Notes: generated by a model not told the origin, from the sequence alone. A stretch of 64,000 nucleotides of DNA from Rhodoferax sp. (GCF_030653815.1 NZ_JAURYQ010000006.1:62001-126000); one strand, 5' to 3'; shown: positions 9,002 to 19,903, counted from the first letter of the stretch. Numbers and translations are program-made.

Positions 9002-10081
9002 TCAGCGTCCTGCGGCAGCGGTGGCCAGCACCGCCAGCGTGTCGTCGATGCGCGGCAACTGCAGGGTGCGCATTTGGGTCTGGACCTGCTGCAGCAAAGC
9101 ACTGGCGGCCTGGCTTTTACGCGCATTGGCCTGAAAATATTTTTTCAGCATGGCATCGGCATCGGCCAGATCAGAGCGCGCCGAATCGATCTGGCGTGCC
9201 AACAGCCCCAAACGGGCGTTGAGCAACTTGAGCTTGAAGTTCTCCCGTAGAAAAAACGACTGCTCTGGGGACAACAGCGCCGCCTCCGGCGCCTCAATGC
9301 GGCTCACCCTGACCAGGTTGCGCGCCTCGCCGATCACCATCTGCAAACCACTTTGCCACCAGGCGAGTGACGCCTTGGGCGGTGCGACGAGATTTTTCTC
9401 AAACTGGCGCGCGGGTGCCACCGCGTTGGCCACCACCAGTTCATCCGCCAGATGCACCAGTTCATCGAGCTTGACGAGCAGGGTGGGGGTGTCGCTCACC
9501 GCAGCAGATTTGACGCGGTCAATATCCCGGGCAATGGCACGCTGCAGCAAGGCCAGCCGCGGTTGCGCCGCACGCACAATGCGCTGGTCAGCGCTTTTCA
9601 GGGCCGCTAGCAGAGGCTCCACGCTACCCGTCAATTGCGCCTGTTGCTGGGCCAGCCGCAAGGCGGCATCAATGTCGACCACCAGGTTCTCATCACGTGA
9701 GCGCGACATGCTTTGCATCAGCTCGTCAAGCTGGCTGCGTTGCAGGGCGACTTCGCTCAAGCGCGAATCCAGCACGGCCGCGCGCGCCGCGGCATCCTGC
9801 GCCAGCGTCACCGCCTGCTTGGCCATGGCCCGCGCCTCCAGTGACTGGGCCTGCGCTTCGGCGCTCTGGCGCGCCAGCTGCTCCTGCATGCCCGCCACTT
9901 TTTGCCAAAGGGCAGCGCCGGTCAGCAAGGCCAGCAGGGCCACACCTGCAAACACCCACATCAGCGCGCGCATCAAGACTTCGCTTTTAGCCACGGGGCT
10001 GACAGCGCTTGATGCGGTGTCGAACGGTGGCACATCCGCGCCGCGGTGGCTGGCTGGGTCAGAGGGAAGCTGGGCATTCAT
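9002..10081 (-). CDS. hemX: HemX-like membrane protein of the haem operon
   Basis: This 359-residue protein has a cytoplasmic N-tail, one transmembrane helix at about residues 34-56 (ALMWVFAGVALLALLTGAAL) and a long coiled-coil-rich periplasmic part (Ala/Gln/Glu-rich, 60-150). It matches the HemX family (Pfam HemX), often mis-labelled uroporphyrin-III C-methyltransferase although it has no methyltransferase domain. The open frame extends upstream to 10399, but the ATG at 10081 is chosen because it overlaps the hemD stop as ATGA, indicating coupling, and because residues before it have no family character. Function is unknown; a role in organising haem synthesis at the membrane is a reasonable inference. 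Confidence 0.88.
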   Translation of the reverse strand: MNAQLPSDPASHRGADVPPFDTASSAVSPVAKSEVLMRALMWVFAGVALLALLTGAALWQKVAGMQEQLARQSAEAQAQSLEARAMAKQAVTLAQDAAARAAVLDSRLSEVALQRSQLDELMQSMSRSRDENLVVDIDAALRLAQQQAQLTGSVEPLLAALKSADQRIVRAAQPRLALLQRAIARDIDRVKSAAVSDTPTLLVKLDELVHLADELVVANAVAPARQFEKNLVAPPKASLAWWQSGLQMVIGEARNLVRVSRIEAPEAALLSPEQSFFLRENFKLKLLNARLGLLARQIDSARSDLADADAMLKKYFQANARKSQAASALLQQVQTQMRTLQLPRIDDTLAVLATAAAGR

Positions 10082-10890
10082 GTCAATGATTCTACCGAGG
10101 CCCGCACTTCTTCCCACGTGGGCCGTGTCTGGGTCACCACACCAAAACCCAGGCCCCTGGCCGCTGCCGCAATGCGCGGGTGGGTGGCCACGGCGCGGGC
10201 GGCCGACCAGTCCTGCCCGGGCAGCAAGCTCTGCAAGTGACCGAGCGCCTCGGCGCTGCTGAACAACCAGACCGAACCATCGGTGGCCGCCGACTGCGCC
10301 AAGGCACATTGCACGTCGGTCCAAAAAGGTGCGCCGCGTTGGTAAGCCACCACGAAATCGACCTGCGCACCGCTTTGGCGCAGATGCTCGGCCAGCCATT
10401 CACGCCCCACGCCCTGGTCGTTGTCGAACACCGACGTGCCGTCAGGCGCCACGCTGTCGCCGCGCACGATCAACACTTTGTCGCCCGGCTGGACCTGGGC
10501 GTGAACCTGCTGCCACAGCGCCTCGGAATCGAACTGCCCGGCCTGCTCGGGGGGCGTGTCCAGCCGAGGCACCGGAACGCCATGGTCCAGCAATGCATGG
10601 GCGGTGCCGGGGCCGGTGGCCCACCAGCGCGTTGTCATGGCTGCGAGTGCTTTGGCGTCCGGGACTGAAGCCGGCTTTGCCAGAAAGAAATAATCGACCG
10701 CATGGCGGCTGACGAACATCAACGCCTTGTAGTTTGGCAAGTTCAGCCAGGCCCTGCTCACTGCAGACACATCGGCAAGTCCCCGCACTTCGATCAGCGG
10801 CAGCACCACGGCGTCGTCGCCATGGGCTGCAAACCGGTCTGCCCACTGCTGCGCCTGCGGCTGCACCCGGGTCACGATGAGGCGCACCAT
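10078..10890 (-). CDS. hemD: Uroporphyrinogen-III synthase
   Basis: Closes and inverts ring D of hydroxymethylbilane to give uroporphyrinogen III. The 270-residue sequence has the weakly conserved HemD fold: [20 protein letters not shown] at the start, LMFVSRHAVDYFF in place of the usual I/VFTSxNAV, a central LIVRGDSV and the C-terminal VWLFSSAEALGHL block. HemD proteins diverge strongly, so placement between hemC and hemX is a main support. The start ATG shares one base with the hemC stop (TGATG), and its own stop overlaps the hemX start. Confidence 0.92.
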   Translation of the reverse strand: MVRLIVTRVQPQAQQWADRFAAHGDDAVVLPLIEVRGLADVSAVSRAWLNLPNYKALMFVSRHAVDYFFLAKPASVPDAKALAAMTTRWWATGPGTAHALLDHGVPVPRLDTPPEQAGQFDSEALWQQVHAQVQPGDKVLIVRGDSVAPDGTSVFDNDQGVGREWLAEHLRQSGAQVDFVVAYQRGAPFWTDVQCALAQSAATDGSVWLFSSAEALGHLQSLLPGQDWSAARAVATHPRIAAAARGLGFGVVTQTRPTWEEVRASVESLT

Positions 10891-11840
10891 CAGGCCTTGG
10901 GCTTGGCAGGTTCGGTCAAGTGGGCCAATGTGCCGCCTTGGGCCAGCACCTGGCTGCGCAGGTCATCCGCCACGCGCTGCCCCAAAGCCGTGGCGCTGGC
11001 CAAATCACTCACCGGTCCGCTCAAACGCACGCGCACCAGCGGCAACTGCCCCTCGCTATCGCCCCAGGCGGCGTCGATCGTCAGGTGGTCTTCGGCCAGC
11101 GTGGCATAGGCCGCCAGCGGCATCGAGCAGCTGCCGCCCATGGCCCGGCTCACGGCGCGTTCTGCCGCCACAGCCAGCCAGGTGGTGTGGTGCACCAGCG
11201 GTGCCAGCGCCGCCACCACATCGGCGCGATCCGTGCGCACCTCGATGCCCAGAGCACCCTGGCCCGCAGCGGGCAGCATCACCGACGGATCAAACTCAGC
11301 ACGAATGCGCTCTTTCAGACCCAGGCGCTTGAGGCCTGCCGCGGCCAACACAATCGCGTCATACAAGCCCTCGTCGAGCTTGCGCAGGCGGGTGTCAAGG
11401 TTGCCACGCAGGGGTTCGATGCGCAGATCGGGGCGCAGCGCGCGCAGCAAGGCCATGCGGCGCAGGCTCGACGTGCCCACCACCGCACCTTGCGGCAAGG
11501 CGTCCAGGTTGGCATATTGGTTGGAGACAAAGGCATCGCGCGGGTCTTCTCGCTCCATCACGCAGGCCAGGCTGAAGCCTTCTGGCAGCTCCATCGGCAC
11601 GTCCTTGAGCGAGTGCACAGCCAGATCGGCACGCTTTTCCTCCAAGGCAACTTCAAGCTCCTTGACAAACAGGCCTTTGCCGCCCACCTGGCTCAGGGCG
11701 CGGTCCAGAATCTGGTCGCCCTGGGTGGTCATGCCCAACAATTTAACCTGGTGCCCCATGCCGCCCAACAGGGCTTGGACATGCTCGGCCTGCCACATCG
11801 CGAGGCGGCTTTCTCGGGTTGCAATGGTGAATTGATGCAT
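10890..11840 (-). CDS. hemC: Porphobilinogen deaminase (hydroxymethylbilane synthase)
   Basis: Condenses four porphobilinogen molecules to hydroxymethylbilane. The cytosolic protein of 316 residues starts [17 protein letters not shown] and contains [12 protein letters not shown] (substrate-binding aspartate), [15 protein letters not shown] and [13 protein letters not shown]. The cysteine that holds the dipyrromethane cofactor is in [12 protein letters not shown]. The frame is open to 11900, but the ATG at 11840 fits the family start. It is first in hemC-hemD-hemX-hemY, all overlapping or within 2 bp, and is divergent from ppc with a 102 bp shared promoter region. Confidence 0.97.
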   Translation of the reverse strand: MHQFTIATRESRLAMWQAEHVQALLGGMGHQVKLLGMTTQGDQILDRALSQVGGKGLFVKELEVALEEKRADLAVHSLKDVPMELPEGFSLACVMEREDPRDAFVSNQYANLDALPQGAVVGTSSLRRMALLRALRPDLRIEPLRGNLDTRLRKLDEGLYDAIVLAAAGLKRLGLKERIRAEFDPSVMLPAAGQGALGIEVRTDRADVVAALAPLVHHTTWLAVAAERAVSRAMGGSCSMPLAAYATLAEDHLTIDAAWGDSEGQLPLVRVRLSGPVSDLASATALGQRVADDLRSQVLAQGGTLAHLTEPAKPKA

Positions 11841-11942
11841 AGTGATCGGCAAAATACCGTAACCTTTTCGTAATCGTGAACGTTGCAGGAATGCTAGCAT
11901 GGCTTTTGCTTATGCTCACTCCTATCGACTCTTCCATCAGCC
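11841..11942. promoter_or_regulatory. Divergent promoter region hemC / ppc
   Basis: The 102 bp between the two start codons must carry the promoters of both the hem operon and ppc unless one starts inside the other gene. It is more AT-rich than its surroundings (for example TTTTCGTAATCG). I see no convincing paired -35/-10 set by eye. Confidence 0.5.
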
Positions 11943-14789
11943 ATGTCAAAGTCCACTCCCGCACCCAAAAATAACGCCCTCCCCAGCAGCGAACGCCCGC
12001 TGGTAGAAGACATCCGCCTGCTCGGGCGCATTCTGGGCGACGTGATTCGCGAGCAGGAAGGCGACGCGGCCTTTGCCTTGATCGAACAGATCCGCCAGCT
12101 CTCGGTCACGTTTCGCCGCCATGCCGACCCGGTGGCCGACAAGGCGCTCAACAAATTGCTCAAGTCGCTCAGCAGCGACCAGACCGTGAGCGTGGTGCGC
12201 GCCTTCACCTATTTCAGCCATTTGGCCAACCTGGCCGAAGACCGCCACCACATCCGCCGCCGTGCGGTGCACGAACGCGCCGGCAGCATCCGCCCCGGCA
12301 GCATCGACATGACGCTCAAGCGCCTGAGCAGTGGCGGCATCACGCCGCAAGCCATCAGCGAGATGCTGGCGCACAGTTTTGTCTCGCCGGTGCTCACGGC
12401 CCACCCCACCGAGGTGCAGCGCAAAAGCATTCTGGACGCCGAACGCGCCATTGCCCAGCTGCTCACCGCGCGCGACGACATCCTGGCACAGGCGGCCGCC
12501 AGCCCGGTGGCGCATGACGCCCTGACGCCGCGCGAACTGAGCCAGAACGAAGCCCAGTTGCGCGCCCGGGTGCTGCAGTTGTGGCACACCCGCTTGCTGC
12601 GCTTCACCAAGCTGACGGTGGCCGACGAAGTGGAAAACGCGCTGAGTTATTACGAATCCACCTTCCTGCGTGAAATCCCCAAACTCTACGCCAGCCTGGA
12701 GCAGGCGCTGGGGCCACACCCGGTGCACAGTTTCCTGCGCATGGGCCAGTGGATCGGTGGCGACCGCGACGGCAATCCCAACGTCAACGCCCAGACCCTG
12801 CGTCACGCCTTAAGCCGCCAGTCCGACATGGCGCTGCGCCATCACCTGACCGAGGTGCACTACCTCGGTAGTGAGTTGTCGCTGTCGGCCATGCTGGTGG
12901 ATTTCCCGCCCGAGATGCAAGTGCTGGCCCAGCACTCACCCGACAGCAATGAGCACCGCAAGGACGAGCCCTACCGGCGTGCCCTGATCGGCGTCTATGC
13001 GCGCCTGGCAGCCACGCTCAAAAACCTCAGCGGTGGCGAAGCGGCGCGCCACGCGGTGGCGCCACAAAACCCCTACCTGGGACCTGACGAACTGCTGCGC
13101 GACCTGCGCGTGATCGAGTCCTCATTGATCACGCAACAGGCACAAGCCCTGGTCGGGCAACGGCTACAGCCGCTGATCCGGGCGGTGGAAGTATTCGGCT
13201 TTCACCTCGCCACGGTCGACCTGCGGCAAAGCTCGGACCAGCATGAAGCCGTGCTGGCCGAACTGCTGGCAGTGGCCCGTATCACGCCGCATTACGCCAA
13301 GCTCGATGAGGCCGCCAAACGTGCCCTGTTGCTGGGCCTCTTGAACGACGCGCGCCCCTTGCGCGTCATGGGTCATGGCTACAGCGCCCACGCTCTGAGT
13401 GAGATCAGCATTTTCGAGGCTGCCAGGCAGTCACGCGCCCTGTTTGGCAGCGAAGCCATTCGCCACTACATCATCAGCCACACCGAAACCGTCAGCGACC
13501 TGCTCGAAGTCATGCTGCTGCAAAAGGAAGTGGGCCTGATGCAGGGCACGCTGGACGACCATGCGAGTTGCGATTTGATCGTGGTGCCGCTGTTCGAAAC
13601 CATCGAAGACCTGCGCAACGCGGCCACCATCATGCGCGAGTACTACGCCCTGCCCGGCGTGCTGGCCATGGTGCAGCGCGGCGGCCCCGACCAGTATGGC
13701 GAGCAGGACATCATGCTGGGCTACTCCGACAGCAACAAGGACGGCGGCATTTTCACCAGCAACTGGGAGCTGTACCAGGCCGAGATTGCCCTGGTGGCGA
13801 TGTTCGATGGCATCAACCAAGGCGCTGACCGTCCGATCCGCTTGCGCATGTTCCATGGCCGGGGTGGCACTGTGGGGCGCGGCGGCGGCCCCAGCTTCGA
13901 AGCCATCCTGGCGCAACCTCCGGGCACAGTGCGCGGCCAGATCCGCCTGACCGAACAAGGCGAGGTGATTGGCTCCAAATACGCCAACCCAGAAATCGGT
14001 CGGCGCAACCTGGAAACCCTGGTGGCGGCCACCCTGGAGGCCACCCTGTTGCACCCGACCCAGCCCGCCGCGCCGGCGTTTCTGGAAAGTGCAGCCGAGT
14101 TGTCGCTGGCCAGCATGGCCGCCTACCGCAAACTGGTGTACGAGACCCCCGGCTTCACCGAATACTTTTTTGATGCCACGCCGATCCGTGAAATTGCCGA
14201 ACTCAACATCGGCTCGCGCCCGGCGTCACGCAAGGCCACGCAGAAAATTGAAGACCTGCGCGCCATTCCCTGGGGCTTCAGCTGGGGCCAGTGCCGCCTG
14301 ACGCTGCCCGGCTGGTTTGGCTTTGGCAGCGCCGTGGAAGCGTTTTTGAACCCGCCCGGCGCCACCGTCAAAATGACCAAACAGCGCCTGGCCTTGTTAC
14401 AACAGATGCAGCAACAATGGCCGTTTTTCAGCTCATTACTGTCCAACATGGACATGGTGATGGCCAAAAGCGACCTGGCGCTGGCCTCGCGTTACGCCGA
14501 GCTGGTGGACGACAAACGCCTGCGCAAGAAAATCTTTGGCGCGATTGAGCAGGAATGGCAGCGCACCGCGCACGCGCTGGAACTGATCACCGGTGACAAG
14601 GAGCGCCTGACGCACAACGCGGCGCTGCAACGCTCGATCCGCCATCGCTTTCCCTACATCGACCCGCTGCATCACCTGCAAGTGGAGTTGGTGCGCCGCC
14701 ACCGCGCCGGGCAAACCGACGAGCGCCTGAAACGCGGCATTCACATTTCCATCAACGGCATTGCGGCGGGGCTGCGCAATACGGGTTAA
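11943..14789 (+). CDS. ppc: Phosphoenolpyruvate carboxylase
   Basis: Anaplerotic enzyme making oxaloacetate from PEP and bicarbonate. The 948-residue protein has the catalytic histidine motif [13 protein letters not shown] (about residue 155), the substrate motif [11 protein letters not shown] near 595, the glycine-rich loop [15 protein letters not shown] near 640 and the C-terminal tail [13 protein letters not shown] that ends in the allosteric site. Length is slightly above E. coli Ppc (883) through an N-terminal extension and small inserts. The start ATG at 11943 is the first in frame. Its stop overlaps that of the convergent MFS gene by 4 bp. Confidence 0.97.
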   Translation: MSKSTPAPKNNALPSSERPLVEDIRLLGRILGDVIREQEGDAAFALIEQIRQLSVTFRRHADPVADKALNKLLKSLSSDQTVSVVRAFTYFSHLANLAEDRHHIRRRAVHERAGSIRPGSIDMTLKRLSSGGITPQAISEMLAHSFVSPVLTAHPTEVQRKSILDAERAIAQLLTARDDILAQAAASPVAHDALTPRELSQNEAQLRARVLQLWHTRLLRFTKLTVADEVENALSYYESTFLREIPKLYASLEQALGPHPVHSFLRMGQWIGGDRDGNPNVNAQTLRHALSRQSDMALRHHLTEVHYLGSELSLSAMLVDFPPEMQVLAQHSPDSNEHRKDEPYRRALIGVYARLAATLKNLSGGEAARHAVAPQNPYLGPDELLRDLRVIESSLITQQAQALVGQRLQPLIRAVEVFGFHLATVDLRQSSDQHEAVLAELLAVARITPHYAKLDEAAKRALLLGLLNDARPLRVMGHGYSAHALSEISIFEAARQSRALFGSEAIRHYIISHTETVSDLLEVMLLQKEVGLMQGTLDDHASCDLIVVPLFETIEDLRNAATIMREYYALPGVLAMVQRGGPDQYGEQDIMLGYSDSNKDGGIFTSNWELYQAEIALVAMFDGINQGADRPIRLRMFHGRGGTVGRGGGPSFEAILAQPPGTVRGQIRLTEQGEVIGSKYANPEIGRRNLETLVAATLEATLLHPTQPAAPAFLESAAELSLASMAAYRKLVYETPGFTEYFFDATPIREIAELNIGSRPASRKATQKIEDLRAIPWGFSWGQCRLTLPGWFGFGSAVEAFLNPPGATVKMTKQRLALLQQMQQQWPFFSSLLSNMDMVMAKSDLALASRYAELVDDKRLRKKIFGAIEQEWQRTAHALELITGDKERLTHNAALQRSIRHRFPYIDPLHHLQVELVRRHRAGQTDERLKRGIHISINGIAAGLRNTG

Positions 14790-15976
14790 ACACGCTCAAG
14801 CCCCTGCGCGTCGCGCTTTTCCACCAGCTTGAGCAGCATCAGCAGCCCCGCGCCCAGTGCCATGATGGTCGCGGCAACGTACAAGCCGGCGTTGTAGCTG
14901 CCCAAGCGTGCACCGATCTGGCCGGTCACGGCCGGGCCGATGATTTGCGCCACGCCATAAGACAGCGTCATCTTGCCCATCATCTTGGCGGGCATGCCGG
15001 GGTAGTAGCGCCCGGCCATGCTCAGCACCAGGCTCACCATGCCGATGAAGGTGCCACCAAACAGCAGCGCACCCAGCATCGCAGCCCACAGGCCCGGCAC
15101 CATCACCGGCAGCAAGATGCCGACAATCTGCAGCAAGGCGGCAAGAATCAGCGCGTTGAGGTCGCCGGTGCGTCGGGCAATCAGGTCCCAGTTCATACAA
15201 GCCGGTGCCGCCCCGAGGCCAATCGCCAAAAACACCAGATTGCCCCACCCGGCCAGGCCCGGCAACTGGTTCACGATGGCCACAATAAAGGTGACGCTGA
15301 CCACATAACCAAAACCGGCGCAAAAATAGGCCGCCATGAACACCCGCAAATACAGGCTGCTGGGCGGTTGGTCCTGCAACTTCTGGCCGCTGGTGGTGAG
15401 GCCGCTGCTGTCGGGCGGCGGCAGCCAGCGCAACGCCGGCACCAGCAACAGGCAGCCCAGAACGGTAAAGGCAAACCATTGCTCGCGCCAGTCCAGCCAG
15501 GGCGTGAACAGCATCACCGCACCGGCACAGCCGGCAATCCCCAGGCCGATGCCGGCAAAGTGGATGCCGAGCTCGCTGCGGTGGTTGTGGCGGATCAGCC
15601 AGTTCATGATGAGCCCGGTGCCCAGCAGCATGCCAGCGGCACTGGTCAGTCCCGCCACGTAGCGGGACAGCGCCCAGACCACCACATTGGTGCTCAGGCC
15701 CATCACCAGCGTGCTGACAATGGCCAACACCATGCCGATGCGGTAAAGCCGGTCTTTCAGCACCAGACTGCTGATGCGCGAGGCAATCAGGGCGCCGCTC
15801 AGGTAGCCCGCGTAGTTGATGGCCGCCAGCCAACCGGCCGCTGCCACGCCCAGGCCGGCTTGTTGTTGCATCAGCGGCAGCAGCGGGGTGTAGGCGAAAC
15901 GGGCCACGCCCAGCACCAGAATCAGGCTGAAAATACCGGCGCTCAAGACCTTGAAGCGTGTCACGGAAGAAGTCAT
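14786..15976 (-). CDS. MFS transporter, YbfB/YjiJ-like
   Basis: About 396 residues with roughly 12 hydrophobic segments spread along the protein, for example [19 protein letters not shown] at the start and [12 protein letters not shown] later. The [18 protein letters not shown] opening (here [13 protein letters not shown]) is typical of the YbfB/YjiJ group of the major facilitator superfamily. Substrate unknown; it is an inner-membrane carrier. The frame also offers a GTG at 15991 overlapping the preceding response-regulator gene; the ATG at 15976 is preferred because it begins 4 bp after that gene's stop. It follows the regulator on the same strand, so co-transcription is likely. Confidence 0.82.
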   Translation of the reverse strand: MTSSVTRFKVLSAGIFSLILVLGVARFAYTPLLPLMQQQAGLGVAAAGWLAAINYAGYLSGALIASRISSLVLKDRLYRIGMVLAIVSTLVMGLSTNVVVWALSRYVAGLTSAAGMLLGTGLIMNWLIRHNHRSELGIHFAGIGLGIAGCAGAVMLFTPWLDWREQWFAFTVLGCLLLVPALRWLPPPDSSGLTTSGQKLQDQPPSSLYLRVFMAAYFCAGFGYVVSVTFIVAIVNQLPGLAGWGNLVFLAIGLGAAPACMNWDLIARRTGDLNALILAALLQIVGILLPVMVPGLWAAMLGALLFGGTFIGMVSLVLSMAGRYYPGMPAKMMGKMTLSYGVAQIIGPAVTGQIGARLGSYNAGLYVAATIMALGAGLLMLLKLVEKRDAQGLERV

Positions 15977-15980
15977 GGCG

Positions 15981-16724
15981 TCAGACCGCACTCACCAGCG
16001 CCCGCACGGCACTGAGCTGGCGGCGCGAGACAAACAAGGCGTCTTCCACCCCGTCAAGCCGCACCGCCCAGCCCTCGCCCTCTTCGGGGTCGAGGTGTTT
16101 TTCCAACGCACGCACGGCGCGCCGGGCCACCAGGGCATTGCGGTGAATGCGGATGAAGCGACTGCCATAACGGGCTTCCAGCTCGAACAGTGAGGTCTCC
16201 AGCAGGTAGCTTCGGCTGGCGGTGCGCACCGTGATGTATTTGAGCTCGGCTTTCAGGTAGAGCACCTGCGCCAGCGGCACGCGCTCGGCACGGCCGCGCT
16301 CCTGGATCACCAGCACGTCTTCCTGCGCCTCGGTCGCAGCGTCTGCGGCCTGATGCCGCGCCCGTTCAATTTTTTGCAGCGCCGCCTGCAAACGCTCCAG
16401 CCGCACTGGCTTGGTCAGGTAGTCCAGCGCTTCCAGCTCGAACGCCTGCACCGCGTGTTCGGCAAAGGCGGTGACAAAAACAACGGCAGGCGGATGCGGC
16501 AACTGGCGCAGCGCCCGCGCCAGCATGAGCCCATCGGCACCGGGCATGTGGATGTCGGCCAACACGGCATCCACCGCGTGGTGCTGCAAAAAGTCCATCG
16601 CCTGCACTGCATTGGCGGCCTCGCCCAGCACCTGCGCTTGCGGCTCTCGGCAGTCGCCCAGCAGGGTTTTGAGCCGGCTGCGCGCCAGGCCCTCGTCGTC
16701 CACCACCAGCACGCGAATCATCAT
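15981..16724 (-). CDS. LytTR-type response regulator, AlgR-like
   Basis: The protein (247 residues) begins MMIRVLVVDDEGLARSRL: a CheY-like receiver with the acidic pair DDE at the start, the phospho-acceptor aspartate in AVLADIHMPG near residue 56 and lysine in TKPVRLE. The C-terminal LytTR DNA-binding domain spans about 140-245 (VLYLKAELKYITVRT, SYLLETSLFELEARYG, FIRIHRNALV). The open frame continues to 16907 in unrelated sequence; the ATG at 16724 overlaps the stop of the sensor kinase as ATGA. AlgR-type regulators in this order before argH are common in Burkholderiales. Target genes cannot be read here. Confidence 0.92.
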   Translation of the reverse strand: MMIRVLVVDDEGLARSRLKTLLGDCREPQAQVLGEAANAVQAMDFLQHHAVDAVLADIHMPGADGLMLARALRQLPHPPAVVFVTAFAEHAVQAFELEALDYLTKPVRLERLQAALQKIERARHQAADAATEAQEDVLVIQERGRAERVPLAQVLYLKAELKYITVRTASRSYLLETSLFELEARYGSRFIRIHRNALVARRAVRALEKHLDPEEGEGWAVRLDGVEDALFVSRRQLSAVRALVSAV

Positions 16725-17764
16725 ATGGGTACCTCGATACGGATCCGGAACACACCGTCTTTCACACCAATTTGAAAATCGGCCTGCACGTCGTGCAGCA
16801 GGCTCAGACGCTCGCGCACATTGCCCAGCGCCGTGCCGCTGCCGCCCGCACCAATGACACCGCTGGTGGTGTTGCTGACCTTGATCACCACGCGCGAACC
16901 ACGACACTCGGTGCTGACCCGGATGTCAGCGCCGCTGGCGCTAGGCTCAACCCCATGCTTGACGGCGTTTTCCACCAGTGGCTGCAGCAACAGCGGCGGC
17001 AAGCGGGCCGCACCAGCACGCTCATCAAGCGCCCATTCGATGCGCAGGCGCTCGCCAAAGCGCACCTGTTCGATGGCCAGATAGGCTTGCGCCATGGCAA
17101 TTTCCTGACGCAAAGTGACCGACTCGCCCTGCTCCATCAGGGCATGGCGAAACAGGTCGCTGAGGTCTTCGAGCAAGTTTTCGGCCTTGCCCGGCTCGGC
17201 CCGCACCAGGGCAATCGCGCTGTTGAGGGTATTGAACAAAAAGTGCGGCCGGATGCGCGCCTGCAATTCTGCCAGCCGCGCGGTGGTGGTGGCCGGCGCC
17301 TTGCCCTTGGCCCGCAACACCAGGGCCGCGACCAGCGCCGCCGCCAGCAGGGCACCGGCAAAGGCACTGCCCCACCACGGGGCCGGCTGCTGCAAACCCG
17401 ACCAGGCCAGCATGGCGCAGCCATAGAGCCCGGCCAGCGCTCCCAGCGCAATGCCGGCCGCCTGTTGCCCGGGGTGGGGCAAACGCGCCAGCACTTTCTT
17501 GAAAATACAGGCCAGGATCAGCCACAACAGGGTGGCAGGCAAGGCTGCGCCGGTCACCAACGCCAGCCGCGTCAACCAATCCATCAGGTTCACGGCGCCA
17601 AACATGGTGGCCACCGCCATCACGGCCTGCACAAACAGCACGGCGCGCAGCACCACGCCGACATGGCAGGCATCAAACACCAGCGCCACGGACGGCTGCA
17701 CGGCATTCCTGGCCGAGGCGGAGGCGGGGTTGTGGAAGACCGATAAAATTTGGGATTCTTTCAT
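16721..17764 (-). CDS. LytS/AlgZ-type sensor histidine kinase
   Basis: 347 residues. The first half has about four membrane segments (VVLRAVLFVQAVMAVATMF, LTRLALVTGAALPATLLWLIL and two more up to 160) without a large periplasmic loop. The His_kinase domain follows: the phosphorylated histidine is in RIRPHFLFNTLNSAI near residue 193, then VENAVKHGVEPS and a glycine-rich ATP lid GSGTALGNVRERL. This is the LytS/AlgZ (FimS) type. It is transcribed ahead of and coupled to the LytTR regulator by a 4-base overlap, so they form a two-component pair. It diverges from argH with 86 bp between the starts. Confidence 0.9.
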   Translation of the reverse strand: MKESQILSVFHNPASASARNAVQPSVALVFDACHVGVVLRAVLFVQAVMAVATMFGAVNLMDWLTRLALVTGAALPATLLWLILACIFKKVLARLPHPGQQAAGIALGALAGLYGCAMLAWSGLQQPAPWWGSAFAGALLAAALVAALVLRAKGKAPATTTARLAELQARIRPHFLFNTLNSAIALVRAEPGKAENLLEDLSDLFRHALMEQGESVTLRQEIAMAQAYLAIEQVRFGERLRIEWALDERAGAARLPPLLLQPLVENAVKHGVEPSASGADIRVSTECRGSRVVIKVSNTTSGVIGAGGSGTALGNVRERLSLLHDVQADFQIGVKDGVFRIRIEVPI

Positions 17765-17850
17765 TCATCTGCCTGATGCGTGGCGCAAGCGGCCACTGGG
17801 GCAATTATTGATGATTCTCGGGCATGCTGCCCTCCTCTTACCCTTGAGCC

Positions 17851-19305
17851 GTGATGAGCCAAAACCAATTCGACAAAAAGTCCCAGGCCTGGTCGGCGCT
17901 GTTTTCCGAACCCATGAGCGATCTGGTCAAGCGCTACACCTCCAGCGTGTTTTTTGACAAGCGCCTGTGGCAAGCCGACATCACCGGCTCGCTGGCGCAC
18001 GCCGACATGCTGTCGGCGCAGGGCATCATCACAGCCCAGGACCTGGCCGACATCACGCGCGGCATGGCACAGATCACCACCGAGATCGAGTCCGGCGCGT
18101 TCGAGTGGAAGCTCGACCTGGAAGACGTGCACCTCAACATCGAGGCACGCCTGACCCAGCTGGTGGGCGATGCCGGAAAACGCCTGCACACCGGGCGCTC
18201 GCGCAACGACCAGGTGGCCACCGACGTGCGGCTGTGGCTGCGTGGCGAAATTGACCTGATCAGCGCCCTGCTGAACGACTTGCAGCAATCCTTGCTCGAG
18301 GTGGCCGACCAGAATGTCGACGTCATCCTGCCCGGCTTCACCCACCTGCAGGTGGCGCAGCCCGTGAGCTTTGGCCACCACCTGCTGGCCTACGTGGAAA
18401 TGTTCAGCCGCGACGCCGAGCGCATGGCGGACGTGCGCCGGCGCGTCAACCGCCTGCCGCTGGGCGCGGCCGCGCTGGCGGGCACCAGCTACCCGCTGGA
18501 CCGCGAGCGCGTGGCCCGCGCCCTGGGCATGGTCGATGCGCAAGGTGTGGCCCAGGTGTGCCAGAACTCGCTCGACGCCGTGAGCGACCGCGACTTTGCC
18601 ATTGAGTTCACCGCTGCGGCCTCGCTGTGCATGGTGCACATCAGCCGCCTCAGTGAAGAGCTGATTTTGTGGATGAGCCAAAACTTCGGCTTCATCAAAA
18701 TTGCCGACCGCTTCACCACCGGCAGCTCCATCATGCCGCAAAAGAAAAATCCCGACGGACCCGAGTTGGCACGGGGCAAGACCGGTCGCGTGGTCGGCCA
18801 CCTGATGGGCCTGATCACCCTCATGAAAGGCCAGCCGCTGGCCTACAACAAGGACAACCAGGAAGACAAGGAGCCGCTGTTTGACACCGTGGACACGCTC
18901 ACCGACACGCTGCGTATTTTTGCCGAGATGATCGGCGGACAAATCAACCCGGCCAGCGGCACAAAGGAAGGGGGCATCACGGTCAACGCCCCTGCCATGG
19001 AGCAGGCCGCCCTGCGCGGTTATGCCACCGCCACCGACCTGGCCGATTACCTGGTCAAGAAAGGCCTGCCCTTCCGTGACGCCCACGAAACCGTGGCCCA
19101 CGCGGTCAAGGCCGCCGTCAGCCACCAGGTGGACCTGTCGGAACTGCCGCTGGCGGTGCTGCAGGGCTTCAACACGAGCATCGACAAAGACGTGTACGAC
19201 GTCCTGAGCCTGCGCGGCTCGCTCAACGCCCGTGACATCCTGGGCGGCACCGCGCCGAAGCAGGTGCGCCTGCAAATTGCCAAGCACCGGGCCCGACTGG
19301 GTTGA
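17851..19305 (+). CDS. argH: Argininosuccinate lyase
   Basis: Last step of arginine synthesis: argininosuccinate to arginine and fumarate. The protein carries the fumarase/aspartase superfamily signature [12 protein letters not shown] (catalytic loop serine), [17 protein letters not shown], and [17 protein letters not shown] with the catalytic histidine nearby. Length (484, or 483 from the second ATG at 17854) is close to the usual 460-470. Active as a cytosolic homotetramer. It is divergent from the LytS-type kinase. The next gene follows after 15 bp on the same strand. Confidence 0.97.
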   Translation: MMSQNQFDKKSQAWSALFSEPMSDLVKRYTSSVFFDKRLWQADITGSLAHADMLSAQGIITAQDLADITRGMAQITTEIESGAFEWKLDLEDVHLNIEARLTQLVGDAGKRLHTGRSRNDQVATDVRLWLRGEIDLISALLNDLQQSLLEVADQNVDVILPGFTHLQVAQPVSFGHHLLAYVEMFSRDAERMADVRRRVNRLPLGAAALAGTSYPLDRERVARALGMVDAQGVAQVCQNSLDAVSDRDFAIEFTAAASLCMVHISRLSEELILWMSQNFGFIKIADRFTTGSSIMPQKKNPDGPELARGKTGRVVGHLMGLITLMKGQPLAYNKDNQEDKEPLFDTVDTLTDTLRIFAEMIGGQINPASGTKEGGITVNAPAMEQAALRGYATATDLADYLVKKGLPFRDAHETVAHAVKAAVSHQVDLSELPLAVLQGFNTSIDKDVYDVLSLRGSLNARDILGGTAPKQVRLQIAKHRARLG

Positions 19306-19320
19306 ACCTGGATAAACCTC

Positions 19321-19836
19321 ATGACAACATCTGAAACCAAAGAAATCATCCCGCCCTACACCACCGGCTGGCGCCTGGCGACCATCATCTGCCTGGTGAT
19401 GCTGGCCGTGGCCGCCGCCAGCGGCGTCGGCATGTATGAGATGTTCAACGCGCAAATCGGCCACCTGCAGGCCAAGCTCAAGAACGTGCCGCAAACCAAA
19501 TACGTGGCGGTGCTGCTCGATGCCCAGCTGGCGCCCGGCGTGCTGGTCACCTTTGACCCACAGGACGGCTTTGTGCAGCTGCAGCGGCTGACCGACATCA
19601 AGGAAGGGCAAAACGACAGCATGCAGCTGTGGGACATCAGCACTCCAGCCAAGCCCCAATCCCTGGGCGTGCTGACGCCCAAACTCAAAACGGCCCAGTT
19701 GCCAGCCACCGAGAAAACCCTGGCGGCCATCACGCAGCTGGCGATCAGCGTCGAAAACCGAGGCGGTGCTGAGCCGGGCGCGCAACCGCTGCAGCCCTAC
19801 CTGTACCGCGGCGCGCTGATTCAGAAAGCGTTTTAA
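19321..19836 (+). CDS. RskA-like anti-sigma-factor C-terminal domain protein without the sigma-binding part
   Basis: 171 residues: a short cytoplasmic tail, one transmembrane helix at about residues 16-37 (WRLATIICLVMLAVAAASG), then an extracytoplasmic domain with VPQTKYVAVLLDAQLAPGVLVTF, LWDISTPAKPQSLGVL and the C-terminal LAISVENRGGAEPG. These are features of the RskA (anti-sigma K) C-terminal domain. The N-terminal zinc-binding anti-sigma segment is absent and no sigma factor gene is nearby, so it may not regulate a sigma factor at all. It starts 15 bp after argH and is probably co-transcribed. Two REP-like hairpins follow. Confidence 0.72.
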   Translation: MTTSETKEIIPPYTTGWRLATIICLVMLAVAAASGVGMYEMFNAQIGHLQAKLKNVPQTKYVAVLLDAQLAPGVLVTFDPQDGFVQLQRLTDIKEGQNDSMQLWDISTPAKPQSLGVLTPKLKTAQLPATEKTLAAITQLAISVENRGGAEPGAQPLQPYLYRGALIQKAF

Positions 19837-19853
19837 AAAACCTGAGACCTTGC

Positions 19854-19903
19854 GGGACAGACCAAGATTTGCGCAGCAAATTTGCTCTGTCCTCAACTGA
19901 TTA
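19854..19903. repeat. REP-like hairpin, copy 1
   Basis: Arms GGACAGA (19855-19861) and TCTGTCC (19886-19892) close a second stem ATTTGC/GCAAAT around a GCA loop. It is followed by CTCAACTGATTA. Sequence and layout parallel copy 2 (shared CAGACCA, GCGCAGC, GCTCTG and CTGATTA) with different but still paired arm bases, so both are members of one palindromic repeat family. It may also act as a bidirectional end for the convergent genes. Confidence 0.75.

Noticed and set aside
17761..19896. 711-codon open frame on the minus strand opposite argH
   Set aside because: It is antisense to argH, is rich in His/Gln/Arg/Gly typical of reverse reading of GC-rich codons, and has no domain. argH explains the region.
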